Positions 16,534-26,559 are shown, counted from the first letter of the stretch. The stretch: DNA of 64,000 nucleotides from Bacillus thuringiensis (GCF_001182785.1 NZ_CP012099.1:2416501-2480500); one strand, 5' to 3'. Notes: a model not told the origin generated them from the letters alone. Numbers and translations: made by a program.

Positions 16534-18195
16534 ATGAAAAAAATATTTAGTGTGCTTTTAGTGTTATTCTTAACATTTTCTACATGGTCTAGTGTATTAG
16601 TAAAGGCAGATTCACCATCTAAAGGTACTTTAACGATTCATAAGTATGAACAAGAAAAAGATGGAGCGCAGGGACTAGAAGGTGACGGTTCTGCAAATCA
16701 AGAGGTGCCAAAAGATGCGAAACCATTAAAAGGTGTAACGTTTGAAGTAAAAAAGGTTGCCTCGTTTGAAAAAATTTCAAACGATGGGAAAATCGTAAAA
16801 GAAGATGTGAAACCTGTAATGGGAGCAACTCCAACGCAAGTAGTAACAGATGATAACGGACAAGCTGTATTAAAAGATCTTCCGCTAGGACGTTATGAGG
16901 TGAAAGAAGTGGCAGGACCTCCACATGTTAATCTAAATCCCAATACGTATACAGTGGATATCCCATTAACGAATAAAGAGGGTAAGGTGCTAAACTATGA
17001 TGTTCACATGTATCCTAAAAATGAGGTTAAACGTGGTGCAGTGGATTTAATAAAAACTGGTGTAAATGAAAAAGCATTAGCAGGTGCAGTATTCTCTTTA
17101 TTTAAAAAAGACGGTACAGAAGTGAAAAAAGAGTTAGTAACAGATGCTAATGGTCATATTCGCGTGCAAGGATTGGTGTATGGAGAATACTATTTCCAAG
17201 AAACAAAAGCTCCGAAAGGCTATGTAATAGATCCAACTAAACGTGAGTTTTTTGTTAAGAACTCCGGAACAATTAATGAAGATGGAACTATTACTTCTGG
17301 TACAGTAGTTAAATTAGAAGTGAAAAACTATGAAGAACCAATAATTGATAAAAAGATTAACGGAAAATTGGAAGCGTTACCAATCAATCCGTTAACTAAT
17401 TATAATTATGATATTAAAACATTAATTCCAGAAGACATTAAGGAATACAAAAAATATGTGGTAACAGATACTTTGGATAATCGTTTAGTGATTCAAGGAA
17501 AGCCAATTGTGAAAATTGATGGAGCAGAAGTAAATGCAAGCATTGTAGAGGTAGCTATAGAAGGTCAAAAAGTAACAGCTACAGTAAAAGATTTCACAAA
17601 ATTAGATGGTAAAAAAGAATTTCATTTGCAAATTAAATCTCAAGTAAAAGAAGGAGTACCATCTGGTTCGGAAATTTTAAATACAGCAAAAATTGATTTT
17701 ACAAATAAAAATGATGTAATTGGAGAAAAGGAATCTAAACCTGTAGTTGTTGTTCCGACAACTGGAATAATTGAGTTAACAAAAATTGATGGTGCTAATA
17801 AGAATAAATTAAAAGGTGCAGAGTTTGTACTTAAAGATAAAAATGGAAAAATAGTTGTTGTAGCAGGAAAAGAAGTAACAGGTGTATCAGATGAAAATGG
17901 TGTTATTAAATGGTCTAACATTCCATATGGAGACTATCAAATTTTTGAAACGAAAGCACCAACATATACAAAAGAAGATGGTACAAAAGCTTCTTATCAA
18001 TTATTAAAAGATCCCATTGATGTAAAGATTAGCGAAAATAATCAAACGGTTAAATTAACGATTGAAAATAATAAAAGTGGATGGGTTCTTCCGGTAACGG
18101 GTGGCATAGGAACGACTCTTTTTACTGTAATAGGCCTTACGTTAATGGTTACAGCGGCATTTGTTTTCTTTAGAAAAAAGTTTGCTAATAATTAA
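16534..18195 (+). CDS. bcpA: Major pilin subunit BcpA
   Basis: 553 residues. Signal peptide ending near VKADS; an N-terminal domain; pilin motif MYPKNE with K162; Cna-B/SpaA-type isopeptide domains (about 170-260 and 420-510, each with the ETKAP motif); sorting signal LPVTG (T522), hydrophobic segment and KKF tail. K162 and T522 agree with the residues I remember for B. cereus BcpA, where sortase D joins the Thr of one subunit to the pilin Lys of the next to build the shaft. ATG 16534 is chosen over 16504 because AAAGGGGATAA precedes it. First gene of the pilus operon, with an attenuator-like hairpin downstream. Confidence 0.95.
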   Translation: MKKIFSVLLVLFLTFSTWSSVLVKADSPSKGTLTIHKYEQEKDGAQGLEGDGSANQEVPKDAKPLKGVTFEVKKVASFEKISNDGKIVKEDVKPVMGATPTQVVTDDNGQAVLKDLPLGRYEVKEVAGPPHVNLNPNTYTVDIPLTNKEGKVLNYDVHMYPKNEVKRGAVDLIKTGVNEKALAGAVFSLFKKDGTEVKKELVTDANGHIRVQGLVYGEYYFQETKAPKGYVIDPTKREFFVKNSGTINEDGTITSGTVVKLEVKNYEEPIIDKKINGKLEALPINPLTNYNYDIKTLIPEDIKEYKKYVVTDTLDNRLVIQGKPIVKIDGAEVNASIVEVAIEGQKVTATVKDFTKLDGKKEFHLQIKSQVKEGVPSGSEILNTAKIDFTNKNDVIGEKESKPVVVVPTTGIIELTKIDGANKNKLKGAEFVLKDKNGKIVVVAGKEVTGVSDENGVIKWSNIPYGDYQIFETKAPTYTKEDGTKASYQLLKDPIDVKISENNQTVKLTIENNKSGWVLPVTGGIGTTLFTVIGLTLMVTAAFVFFRKKFANN

Positions 18196-18218
18196 GATTT
18201 TAGGAACATGTAACTATG

Positions 18219-18256
18219 GGAAAAGGGGAGAAGCAAAATGCTTCCCTCTTTTCGAT
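18219..18256 (+). terminator. Partial terminator between pilin and sortase genes
   Basis: A long, slightly imperfect stem (GAAAAGGGGAGAAGCA against TGCTTCCCTCTTTTC) with a 3-nt loop and a short T run. Placed between bcpA and srtD, it could let through only part of the transcription. Confidence 0.6.
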
Positions 18257-18282
18257 ATTTAAGCATATACAGAGGTGGAAAT

Positions 18283-19086
18283 ATGAAACGAAATCTTGTT
18301 TTGGGAGGTATTTTTTTATTTGGATTAGGTGTTTTTTTATATCCTACTATTAGTAATTGGTTGGCGACTCGTGCACATTATTCTGAGATTAGCTCTTACG
18401 ATAAGAAGATCAAAGCGCTACAAAAGAAAGAAGTCGAACGTAGGGAAAAAGAAGCAGCCGAATATAATAAACAAGTTCACACTTCCACGAAAACATTTAC
18501 TGATCCATTTTCTGAAAAAAAAAGTAATCATCAAGCATATGCTGATGCGTTAAATTTAGGAGATGTAATGGGGTATATTGAAATATCGAAAATTAATATA
18601 AAACTGCCAATCTATCAAGGGACATCTGAGGAAGTATTGAGCCGCGGGATAGGTCATTTAGATTTTTCTTCGCTCCCGATAGGTGGAGAAAATACGCACA
18701 CTATTTTAACAGGGCATCGTGGTTTACCATCAGCAAAATTATTTACAGATTTAGATAAGTTGAGCGAAGGAGATCTCTTTTATATTCATTCTTTAGACAA
18801 AGTTCTTGCTTATAAAGTAGATCAAATTAAAGTAGTGTTACCACACGAAACGGACGATCTACAAATTGTAGAAAATAAAGATTATACAACTTTAATTACG
18901 TGTACGCCTTATGGAGTAAACACCAATAGATTGCTAGTTCGAGGTGTGCGTGTGGAGTTAAACGAGAAAGAAAAACAAAAAGTGAGTACAGAGATATTTA
19001 TATTTAATAAGTGGACTGTAATAGTTCCAATCCTATTGTTATGTGTGTTTCTAGTCGTAATTTATAAGAAAAGGTTAACTCGATAG
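18283..19086 (+). CDS. srtD: Class C pilin sortase SrtD
   Basis: 267 residues. N-terminal membrane segment, sortase beta-barrel, C-terminal membrane segment (about 238-258), the two-anchor form of class C pilin polymerases. Catalytic triad visible: H145 in LTGHRG, C207 in TLITCTPYG and R216 in NTNRLL. A lid-like segment TDPF occurs near residue 68 (DPF anchor of class C lids). The start at 18283 follows AGAGGTGG. It links BcpA subunits and adds the BcpB tip; final wall attachment is by the housekeeping sortase encoded elsewhere. Confidence 0.92.
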   Translation: MKRNLVLGGIFLFGLGVFLYPTISNWLATRAHYSEISSYDKKIKALQKKEVERREKEAAEYNKQVHTSTKTFTDPFSEKKSNHQAYADALNLGDVMGYIEISKINIKLPIYQGTSEEVLSRGIGHLDFSSLPIGGENTHTILTGHRGLPSAKLFTDLDKLSEGDLFYIHSLDKVLAYKVDQIKVVLPHETDDLQIVENKDYTTLITCTPYGVNTNRLLVRGVRVELNEKEKQKVSTEIFIFNKWTVIVPILLLCVFLVVIYKKRLTR

Positions 19087-19239
19087 AATGTATTTATTTA
19101 TCCTGCATTAATGGACATTGGGATCGGAAATTCAGAGATAAGTAAAGAAGGTATATAGGGAATGAAGTAAATCCTCATTGATAAACATGTCATTTTATTC
19201 GACTATAGAAAAAATACGGTAAAGGTGGGAACAAAGGAA

Positions 19240-21477
19240 TTGAGGCTACGATTAAAGCTGGTAAGTATTCATTTTATTGTTTTGTTAATGTTAAGTGTAA
19301 GTTTTGTCGTATATGTACCACAAGAAGCATATGGATCCACGACAAACTTAGAAGGTCTAGGTGATATATCGCGTTATAATGCAGTTGTCTTTGGTAACCA
19401 TAAAGCAATAGGTGGCGACATTGAAGGAGCAATTGCAGTTCAAGGTGATATGGATGCATCGGGGTATACAATTGTAGGTGCTGCAGCGGGAACATCTAAT
19501 ATAGTAGGTGAAAAATGGGTTGATGAGGGATATCCGTCCTTGTTATTGTCTGGAAAATTTAAGAAATCAAGAGAAGAATCTTTTATCATTCAAAACGGAA
19601 TAGTCGTAATGACAAAAGAGAGTGATCCAGATCGCATCATACAATCTTCTTATGATCATATCGTTTATAAAGAAAAACTAGAAATTGACGCGAAATTTAA
19701 TGAATTTCGCAATATAGTGAACCAAGTCAGTAAAAATGCTGGTCAATATAAAACGAATACCCCAATTCCAAATATGAGTTATGGAATCGGAAAAGATATA
19801 AACAATTCTAATATTTATGTTTCATCAGAATTGACAGGGAAAAACAATTTAGATATAAGAGATGTATTTTTACCGAGTGCTAAGGACAAAGATTTTATTG
19901 TTATGTATTCGGATGCAACAGAGGTTACATTTAAAAATGGGTCTATACTATATGACACGAACAATATTGGAAGGGCTACAGATATAGTTCCTACATCACA
20001 ACCATATTCTCCTAATTCCCCGTTTACTGAGCTATATGGGAAAGTGATTTGGGTTTTTCCAAATGCGAAAAAAATTACAACAGAGGGATATGGTGTCGTT
20101 GGGAGTGTGTTTGCCCCCAATGCTGTATTAGAAACAAAAGGCGGTTCGATTAATGGACAAGCATTTGTCGGTGCGGTACAACAAACTGGTGGATTTGAAT
20201 TTCACAATTTCAAATTTAACTGGCAACATTGGAACAAGCCTAGTACTGGAAAAGTAAAAATAAAAAAGGTTGATAGTAATAATGATAATAAAAAATTGGT
20301 GGGAGCAAAGTTTCATATAGAAGATTCAAATAAAAAAGTAGTTGGAGAACTAGTAACAAATGAAGAAGGAGAAGCGATATCAAAAGACTTACCAAAAGGA
20401 AACTATACCCTTGTAGAAATAGAAGCGCCAAAAGACTATGAATTATTAAAAGATAAAATAGCTGTAAAAGTAGAAAAAGATGCAGTAGTAGAAATTAAAA
20501 TAGGAAATAAGAAATTGCCAGATCCAATGGGAAAAATGAAGTTAGTGAAAGTAGACATAAGTGATAAAAATAAAAAGCTAGCAGGGGCAAAGTTTCATAT
20601 AGAAGATTCAAAAGGAAAAATAGTTGGAGAACTAGTAACAAATGAAGAAGGAGAAGTAATATCAAAAGACTTACCAATAGGAAACTATACCTTAGTGGAA
20701 GTAGAAGCACCTAAAGGTTACGAATTATTAAAAGAAAAAATAACTGTAAAAATAGAAAAAGATGCAGTAGTAGAAATTAAAATAGGAAATAAGAAATTGC
20801 CAGATCCAATGGGGAAAATAAAGCTTGTGAAAGTAGACATAAGTGATAAAAATAAAAAACTAGCAAGGGCAAAGTTTCATATAGAAGATTCAAAAGGAAA
20901 AATAGTTGGAGAACTAGTAACAAATGAAGAAGGAGAAGTCGTATCAAAAGACTTACCAATAGGAAACTATACCTTAGTGGAAGTAGAAGCACCTAAAGGT
21001 TACGAATTATTAAAAGAAAAAATAACTGTAAAAGTAGAAAAAGATGCAGTAGTAGAAATTAAAATAGGAAATAAGAAATTACCAGATCCGACTGGACAAT
21101 TTGAAATTGAGAAAGTTGATGATAAGGATATCAATTTAAAACTACAAGGCGCTATATTTCAAGTCTTAGATAAAGAGGGTAAAGAAGTGGCTAGATTAAC
21201 AACGGATGAAAAAGGAAAGGTGATTTCCAATCAATTAGTACTTGGAAAATATACGATAAAAGAAATAAAAGCGCCAAACGGATACATGTTACTTAGAGAT
21301 CCAATAGAAATAGAAATTACAGAAGCAGTAAAGACACAAAAAATAACAGTGAAAAATGCGAAGAATAATTGGGTAATTCCTAATACTGGTGGGAGCGGAA
21401 CAACAATTTTTTACGTAATTGGTATTATGCTAATGTTTGGTGTGCTATATTTCTGTAAGAAAAATCGTATATCATGA
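19240..21477 (+). CDS. bcpB: Pilus tip protein, BcpB-like, with collagen-binding A-type domain
   Basis: About 745 residues. Signal peptide ending near EAYGS, a choice-of-anchor A (collagen-binding A) domain (about 30-330, with YNAVVFGNHKAIGGDIEGAIAVQGD-like opening), then four SpaA/Cna-B domains. Domains 1-3 are nearly identical, the fourth is diverged. The end is IPNTG (713-717), a hydrophobic segment and KKNR. In the known B. cereus pilus the IPNTG protein BcpB caps the BcpA shaft. TTG 19240 after AAAGGTGG is preferred; GTG 19225 is an alternative. No pilin YPK motif is apparent, consistent with a terminal subunit. Confidence 0.9.
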   Translation: MRLRLKLVSIHFIVLLMLSVSFVVYVPQEAYGSTTNLEGLGDISRYNAVVFGNHKAIGGDIEGAIAVQGDMDASGYTIVGAAAGTSNIVGEKWVDEGYPSLLLSGKFKKSREESFIIQNGIVVMTKESDPDRIIQSSYDHIVYKEKLEIDAKFNEFRNIVNQVSKNAGQYKTNTPIPNMSYGIGKDINNSNIYVSSELTGKNNLDIRDVFLPSAKDKDFIVMYSDATEVTFKNGSILYDTNNIGRATDIVPTSQPYSPNSPFTELYGKVIWVFPNAKKITTEGYGVVGSVFAPNAVLETKGGSINGQAFVGAVQQTGGFEFHNFKFNWQHWNKPSTGKVKIKKVDSNNDNKKLVGAKFHIEDSNKKVVGELVTNEEGEAISKDLPKGNYTLVEIEAPKDYELLKDKIAVKVEKDAVVEIKIGNKKLPDPMGKMKLVKVDISDKNKKLAGAKFHIEDSKGKIVGELVTNEEGEVISKDLPIGNYTLVEVEAPKGYELLKEKITVKIEKDAVVEIKIGNKKLPDPMGKIKLVKVDISDKNKKLARAKFHIEDSKGKIVGELVTNEEGEVVSKDLPIGNYTLVEVEAPKGYELLKEKITVKVEKDAVVEIKIGNKKLPDPTGQFEIEKVDDKDINLKLQGAIFQVLDKEGKEVARLTTDEKGKVISNQLVLGKYTIKEIKAPNGYMLLRDPIEIEITEAVKTQKITVKNAKNNWVIPNTGGSGTTIFYVIGIMLMFGVLYFCKKNRIS
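20243..21088 (+). repeat. Three near-identical 282-bp repeats in bcpB
   Basis: Three SpaA-domain units repeat with a 282-bp period; units 2 and 3 differ by only a few bases. The period is a multiple of three, so recombination can change the stalk length in frame. Confidence 0.85.
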
Positions 21478-21631
21478 ACTAATTTTATAAAGTTAGACAG
21501 ATTGTTACATTAGAGAGCTTATAGGACATGAGTTCGGTATTGTACTGGACTCATGTTACAAAATTTTGAAGGAGGAAGGATAATAGTAAACATAGAATAT
21601 ATTAATGAATTAAAATATTTAAGAGGTGAAA

Positions 21632-22195
21632 ATGGTGGCAATAAAACAAGAGGAAATTAAAGTAGTTGTCGGAGCTGGAGTGTTTAATAATAATCCAGGC
21701 TGGATTCAAACGCAAGAAGGTGAACTTAACTTACTAGATAAAGCTACGTGGGAAGGAAGATTTGAATACAATTCTATTTCAGCTATTTTAGCTGAGCATG
21801 TATGGGAACACCTTACTTTTGAAGAAGGTGTAAGAGCAGCTGAAATTTGTTATGAATTTTTAAAACCATCTGGTCATATTCGGTGCGGAGTCCCTGATGC
21901 ATTCTTTCAGGATGAGGCATATCAAAATATAGTTCAAATAGGGGGCCCCGGTCCGAAAGATCATCCAGCAGCAAGTCATAAAATCGTTCATAATTATATA
22001 ACATTAACGAAAATGTTTGAAACTGCTGGATTCGAGGTAGTTTTACTTGAATATTGTGATGAAAATGGTCGGTTTTATTACAACGAATGGGATGCAAACG
22101 ACGGTGTTATTTTCCGTTCGAAAAGGTATGATTCTAGAAATAAAGGCGATAAACTTGGTTTTCCATCGCTAATTGTCGATGCGATTAAGCGTTAA
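21632..22195 (+). CDS. Predicted SAM-dependent methyltransferase, short form
   Basis: 187 residues. It shows the second half of a class I methyltransferase (AILAEHVWEHLTFEEGVRAA, FLKPSGHIRCGVPD, MFETAGFEV), but the glycine-rich motif I is unusual (VVVGAGVFNNNPGW). This pattern matches the group of short predicted methyltransferases often near surface-glycan genes. Substrate unknown. ATG 21632 follows AAGAGGTG. Followed by a terminator. Confidence 0.7.
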   Translation: MVAIKQEEIKVVVGAGVFNNNPGWIQTQEGELNLLDKATWEGRFEYNSISAILAEHVWEHLTFEEGVRAAEICYEFLKPSGHIRCGVPDAFFQDEAYQNIVQIGGPGPKDHPAASHKIVHNYITLTKMFETAGFEVVLLEYCDENGRFYYNEWDANDGVIFRSKRYDSRNKGDKLGFPSLIVDAIKR

Positions 22196-22233
22196 TCATT
22201 CCACAAAAACAGGAGTTAATCCTATGATTTCAT

Positions 22234-22257
22234 AAGTCGCAAATGCGGCTTTTTTTA
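22234..22257 (+). terminator. Rho-independent terminator
   Basis: AAGTCGC and GCGGCTT around AAAT, followed by seven Ts. Confidence 0.7.
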
Positions 22258-22436
22258 TTTGTACGTAAATCTATATTTAATTTTCAATATTATATAACTC
22301 GATTTAGAAAATATTTAAGTTTTTCTCAGCACCATTCACTTTAAATTAACACTTCGTTGTTATAAATATTTATTTTATATTTATATTCGTGTAAAATGAA
22401 GTGAGAACATACATTCTATATAAGGAGGCAATCAAA

Positions 22437-22916
22437 ATGATAGCTGAAATTGGGAAACTAACTGATGGATATATTGTAAAATTTGAACGCGAATTTCCAT
22501 ATACGGTAGAGGAAGTTTGGTCTGTATTAACAGAAAACAGTAAGCTGAAAAAATGGATGTCCAATTTACAGATTGAAAGCCTTAAAACTGGTGGAATAAT
22601 AAAGTTCGACATGATGGACGGTTCATTCATAAACATTGATATTTTAGAATGTCAACTAAACTCAGTACTTGAATTTACTTGGGATAAAGACCGTGTCCGA
22701 TTTGAAATACATAAAGAGGAGAATGGTACTTTGTTACTTCTTAAAGAGTACATTCATGAATTAACAGATCATACACCGAGAGATATAGCTGGTTGGCATA
22801 TTTGTTTAAATCTTTTTTCTTACGTTTTAAAAGGAGAAGAGAAAGAATTTTCTAAAGATGAATGGCAACAATGGTTTGAAATATACAAGGATAAGATTCA
22901 TGAAGTGAGAGGATAA
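22437..22916 (+). CDS. SRPBCC (AHSA1-type) domain protein
   Basis: 159 residues with the typical START/AHSA1 order: FEREFPYTVEEVWSVLTEN, LKKWM, FDMMDG, LEFTWD and a long C-terminal helix (DIAGWHICLNLFSYVLKGEE). These proteins form a hydrophobic ligand cavity; functions vary. AAGGAGG supports the start at 22437. Cytoplasmic, single domain. Confidence 0.8.
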   Translation: MIAEIGKLTDGYIVKFEREFPYTVEEVWSVLTENSKLKKWMSNLQIESLKTGGIIKFDMMDGSFINIDILECQLNSVLEFTWDKDRVRFEIHKEENGTLLLLKEYIHELTDHTPRDIAGWHICLNLFSYVLKGEEKEFSKDEWQQWFEIYKDKIHEVRG

Positions 22917-22995
22917 TTGCATAATAGGTAATATTCATTATGTAATTATTATATTTTAAAAATGCTTTTGTGAATAAATAAGAATAGAGGTTAAT

Positions 22996-25900
22996 ATGAA
23001 AGTAAATCAATTAATTGCTAATAACATAAATAAATTAGATGCAACTATACCGTTTAATAAATCGTTTGGAATTGCTGGGTTATCTGGATCGGGTAAAACA
23101 ACTTTTTGCCAAACAATTGGTGAAGAGTCAAAAAAACGATTAGTTTCTTTATTACCAAAGGCTGAATATCAATATTTATTTCCTAACATTATGGAAACAA
23201 ATTTTAGTGCCATTAAGATGGAAGAAATGCCTTTAGTACTTTTTCTAGGAAAATCATCGATTTCGTCTAATCCGCGTTCAACGATTGGTACTCATACTGG
23301 TGTTTTTACAGAGGTTCGGGAAAAACTTGCTGAAGTTTTTAATCTTTCTCCAGAGGTCTTTTCATTTAATAATCAATTTGGCTGGTGTACTGGTTGTAAA
23401 GGCCGTGGTACTACAAAAAATGTTGAGTGTAAAAAATGTAAGGGAAAACGTTATAGTGAAGAAATTGAACAATATGAAATTGATTTGTTGGACAAGCCAC
23501 ATTCAATCTCAAATATTAATGATTTAAGTATTGAATCTATTCTTTCACTAGCAAAAGAGTTAAATATTAGTGAAGAAAAACAGCATATACTGCAAAATAT
23601 TATTAATATGAACATTGGTTATTTAACATTAAATCGAATTATGGGTACGTTATCAGGTGGAGAGTTAACACGACTTTATTTGGCCGAATTCATGGCAGTA
23701 AGTGAAAATGCTGTAATTATTATTGATGAGATTTCAGTTGGACTTGATCATGAAACATTATTACAAATTTTAGAAGAAATTAAACGACTAGGGCGTAAAA
23801 ATCAAATTTGGCTTATTGATCATTCAGATACGGTACTAGATACAACTGATGAGCAATTGTTCTTTGGACCTGGTAGCGGAAAATATGGCGGGAAAATTGT
23901 GAAAGAATCACCAAGACCAAAGTCAATACTGTGGGATCGAAATAAAGAAATACCAACAGAATATTATACATTCTATGATTTATATTGCCGTAATATCCAA
24001 ATGGAGGAGTTTCAAATTCCTAAAAACAGGCTTGTAACGGTTACAGGAGAATCAGGATGTGGGAAATCTACACTTGTCAACGAATGTCTAGCTACAGATT
24101 TTTTGAAACGATATCCAAAAGATAAATTAGTTATGGTAGGACAAGACCGAAATCAATCAATTACAAGTCGATCAACTGTAGCAACTTTCCTAGATATTAA
24201 AAAGAAACTGACAAAGTATAGTGAAGACATTGATGATATTTTTGAGCGCTCGATTGAGGATATTATTGATGAACTTCCAAATGAAGATATCGCTTATAAA
24301 CGTTTGAGCCTACTAATTAAATTAGGACTTGGCTATTTAACATTAGAGAGAAAAACACAAACATTATCGACAGGTGAGTTTCAATGTGTTCATTTAGTTT
24401 CGGAATTATTTGCAAACACTAGAAATCCACATACATTATTCATTTTTGATGAGCCTTCAAAAGGTTTATCACAAAATATTTTAAATCATTTTATCGATAG
24501 TATTAGAGGTATTCTGCAAGATGAATCAGTTTCTATCATTATGATTGAGCATAATCGTTACATGTTAGAAAGCTCTGATTATATAGTTGATTTTGGAAAA
24601 AGGCAGAATGAATCTGTAGAGCATTTGGATGTTGTTAATCATGAGGATTACTATCGTCAAAAAAGTAATGTGAATAGCACAAAGAAAATAAATATCTCTT
24701 CAATGCTTAAGCAGAAAAAAGGAGTTCACTATTTAGAAGAAAATCATATTAACTATTTTAAAAACGCCGAAAATGTTTATAAGGGCGGTATTTTAAAAAG
24801 TTTATCATCAATGGCTAGGTTAATTTATGGTGAATATGAATCTGATACAATCGCACCTGTTATTGCTATTGATCTTGAAAGACATTTATATAGTCAATAT
24901 AGTTTCTTATATGAGATTGGTGGATTAATTAATCATATTGTAGCTGCTCATCCAATTAATAAAGATACGAGAAGTTTTGATTTCTATTCACAGGACAATC
25001 ATTGTCCATCTTGTTCTGGACGTCTTCAAATTGAAGTTTTTGATAAAGATATTGCCATTCAAGATAAAAGTGTTCCATTTTGGGATGGGCTATTCGATCC
25101 AGAAATCATGAAGGTATTAAAATTTTATCAGCATGAAAAAATAGAATTTTTATTCGAAGAAATAAAAAATGAGCTTGGTCACGATTTGTCAAAGAGCTAT
25201 AATGATATGTCAGAAGAAGAAAAGCATACGTTTTGGTACGGATATTTTGAAAAATCATTTTATGATAAAAAAGGAAAGACACGCAGAACATGGGTAGGGT
25301 TTAATACAATTATTGGTGGATATATTGTTATTTCAAAAGCACCTATTAAAGAAGAAATTAAGAGTTCAAAAAAAATGATGAAATGTCCAATTTGTGAGGG
25401 GACGGTTTTAAATCATCATAAGCCACTTAAATTTGGTAACGTAGATATTCGTGAAATAATCAATCAGCCTATTAATAAAGTATTGAAAACAGTTGGTGAT
25501 TTACCGGCACTTGTTAAATTGAAGTCTATTGTTGGTGGCGATATGGTATTGACGGAAGATGTTTCTTTATTGCCAAGAAAAGCACAAGTTGCATTGAAAA
25601 TGTTTGAATTAGAACAAGCAAGCTTTTCAAACTATGAAATGGTGTTACAAAATGTCTTACCATTCTGGAGCGAAATAAAAGGAAATATCGAATCCATTAG
25701 TGTTAATAATCAGGTAACTGTTTGTGATTTCCCTAATGTTTATGAAACGAGAGAAACCATTATAGATAAGTATTTCACAAATGGTAAATATAAAAAACTT
25801 ACGTATGTATACGAAGCGTTTGGATACAAAAAATTAGTTACCCAAATTAATAAAATTAAAAAAAGTAATCCATGTCCATTTTGTAAAGGTAAGAAAGTGA

Positions 25901-26166
25901 TAACCGAAGATAATCTACATGATGGTGTCTTTAAACTAACAATTCCATGTGTAACTTGTAATGCAAGTGGTATTAATGACGAAGGGTTAAAAGAAGTTGT
26001 TGAGGGCGTGGATGTACAAACGTGGTTAACTGGAAAAGTAAGTGATGTTGTGAATGAAAGCTTATTAACAGAAGCTGTTGGAGAAATACCAATTTTTAAT
26101 CGCATACGTGAGTTGGATAAACGAGATATGATGGCGGTTTATGAATGTCTTGAGAGTAATCAGTAA
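22996..26166 (+). CDS. UvrA-like tandem ABC ATPase with long zinc-module tail
   Basis: 1056 residues. ABC1: Walker A G28-LSGSGKT, a CxxC pair at 131 and 149 region (WCTGCKGRG, CKKCKGKRY), signature LSGGE at 219, Walker B D244-E245. ABC2: Walker A G351-ESGCGK, signature changed to LSTGE at 457, Walker B D485-E486, EHN switch His. Unlike true UvrA, ABC2 has no zinc module before its signature; instead a 500-residue tail carries several UvrA-like CPxC modules (at 670, 797, 960 with partner CVTC at 985). The general family is UvrA2/DrrC-like, tied to DNA-damage or drug tolerance; actual role unknown. Single gene, followed by a strong terminator. Confidence 0.8.
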   Translation: MKVNQLIANNINKLDATIPFNKSFGIAGLSGSGKTTFCQTIGEESKKRLVSLLPKAEYQYLFPNIMETNFSAIKMEEMPLVLFLGKSSISSNPRSTIGTHTGVFTEVREKLAEVFNLSPEVFSFNNQFGWCTGCKGRGTTKNVECKKCKGKRYSEEIEQYEIDLLDKPHSISNINDLSIESILSLAKELNISEEKQHILQNIINMNIGYLTLNRIMGTLSGGELTRLYLAEFMAVSENAVIIIDEISVGLDHETLLQILEEIKRLGRKNQIWLIDHSDTVLDTTDEQLFFGPGSGKYGGKIVKESPRPKSILWDRNKEIPTEYYTFYDLYCRNIQMEEFQIPKNRLVTVTGESGCGKSTLVNECLATDFLKRYPKDKLVMVGQDRNQSITSRSTVATFLDIKKKLTKYSEDIDDIFERSIEDIIDELPNEDIAYKRLSLLIKLGLGYLTLERKTQTLSTGEFQCVHLVSELFANTRNPHTLFIFDEPSKGLSQNILNHFIDSIRGILQDESVSIIMIEHNRYMLESSDYIVDFGKRQNESVEHLDVVNHEDYYRQKSNVNSTKKINISSMLKQKKGVHYLEENHINYFKNAENVYKGGILKSLSSMARLIYGEYESDTIAPVIAIDLERHLYSQYSFLYEIGGLINHIVAAHPINKDTRSFDFYSQDNHCPSCSGRLQIEVFDKDIAIQDKSVPFWDGLFDPEIMKVLKFYQHEKIEFLFEEIKNELGHDLSKSYNDMSEEEKHTFWYGYFEKSFYDKKGKTRRTWVGFNTIIGGYIVISKAPIKEEIKSSKKMMKCPICEGTVLNHHKPLKFGNVDIREIINQPINKVLKTVGDLPALVKLKSIVGGDMVLTEDVSLLPRKAQVALKMFELEQASFSNYEMVLQNVLPFWSEIKGNIESISVNNQVTVCDFPNVYETRETIIDKYFTNGKYKKLTYVYEAFGYKKLVTQINKIKKSNPCPFCKGKKVITEDNLHDGVFKLTIPCVTCNASGINDEGLKEVVEGVDVQTWLTGKVSDVVNESLLTEAVGEIPIFNRIRELDKRDMMAVYECLESNQ

Positions 26167-26273
26167 ATTTTATTAGTTTATGTGTTATTAACATAAATTA
26201 ATAAAACATATATTCTTTATAATGTATATATTAGCGCAGTATGACTAATACAAGGTAATGAAGGTAATGAAAG

Positions 26274-26318
26274 AAGATCCAATTTCTTAATATCAAAATT
26301 AAGAAATTGGATCTTTTA
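26274..26318 (+). terminator. Rho-independent terminator
   Basis: AAGATCCAATTTCTTAA and its exact complement form a 17-bp stem with an 8-nt loop, followed by Ts. Confidence 0.85.
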
Positions 26319-26514
26319 GTATTTTTATGTCTCCATACAATATTTTTCAATAAGAAAAGAAGTAATATGGAAGGAGAGATAAAAAACTAATAGTGATAAA
26401 CGATTAATATATTATGTAATTATTATATTATAAAATCTAAAATTAAGGTTGAAAACGGTTCGTAAGTGATATATTTTGTTTATTAATCTATTTCGCATTG
26501 TCTGATTTTTTGAA

Positions 26515-26559
26515 TTTAACAGAAATATATACTTGAATGAAGTATATATTTCTGTTAAA
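26515..26559. promoter_or_regulatory. 45-bp palindrome, probable PadR operator
   Basis: Two perfect 19-bp arms (TTTAACAGAAATATATACT and its complement) around a 7-bp spacer. The right arm ends eight bases before the PadR start codon. Position and symmetry fit autoregulation by the PadR protein. No T run follows on the plus strand, so a terminator role is less likely. Confidence 0.65.

Noticed and set aside
20240..20992. Repeated Leu-rich ORFs on the minus strand within bcpB
   Set aside because: They are shadows of the SpaA repeats, with no ribosome sites.
25740..26105. Minus-strand ORF of 121 codons inside the UvrA-like gene
   Set aside because: Antisense shadow without a ribosome site; the plus-strand frame carries clear zinc modules.
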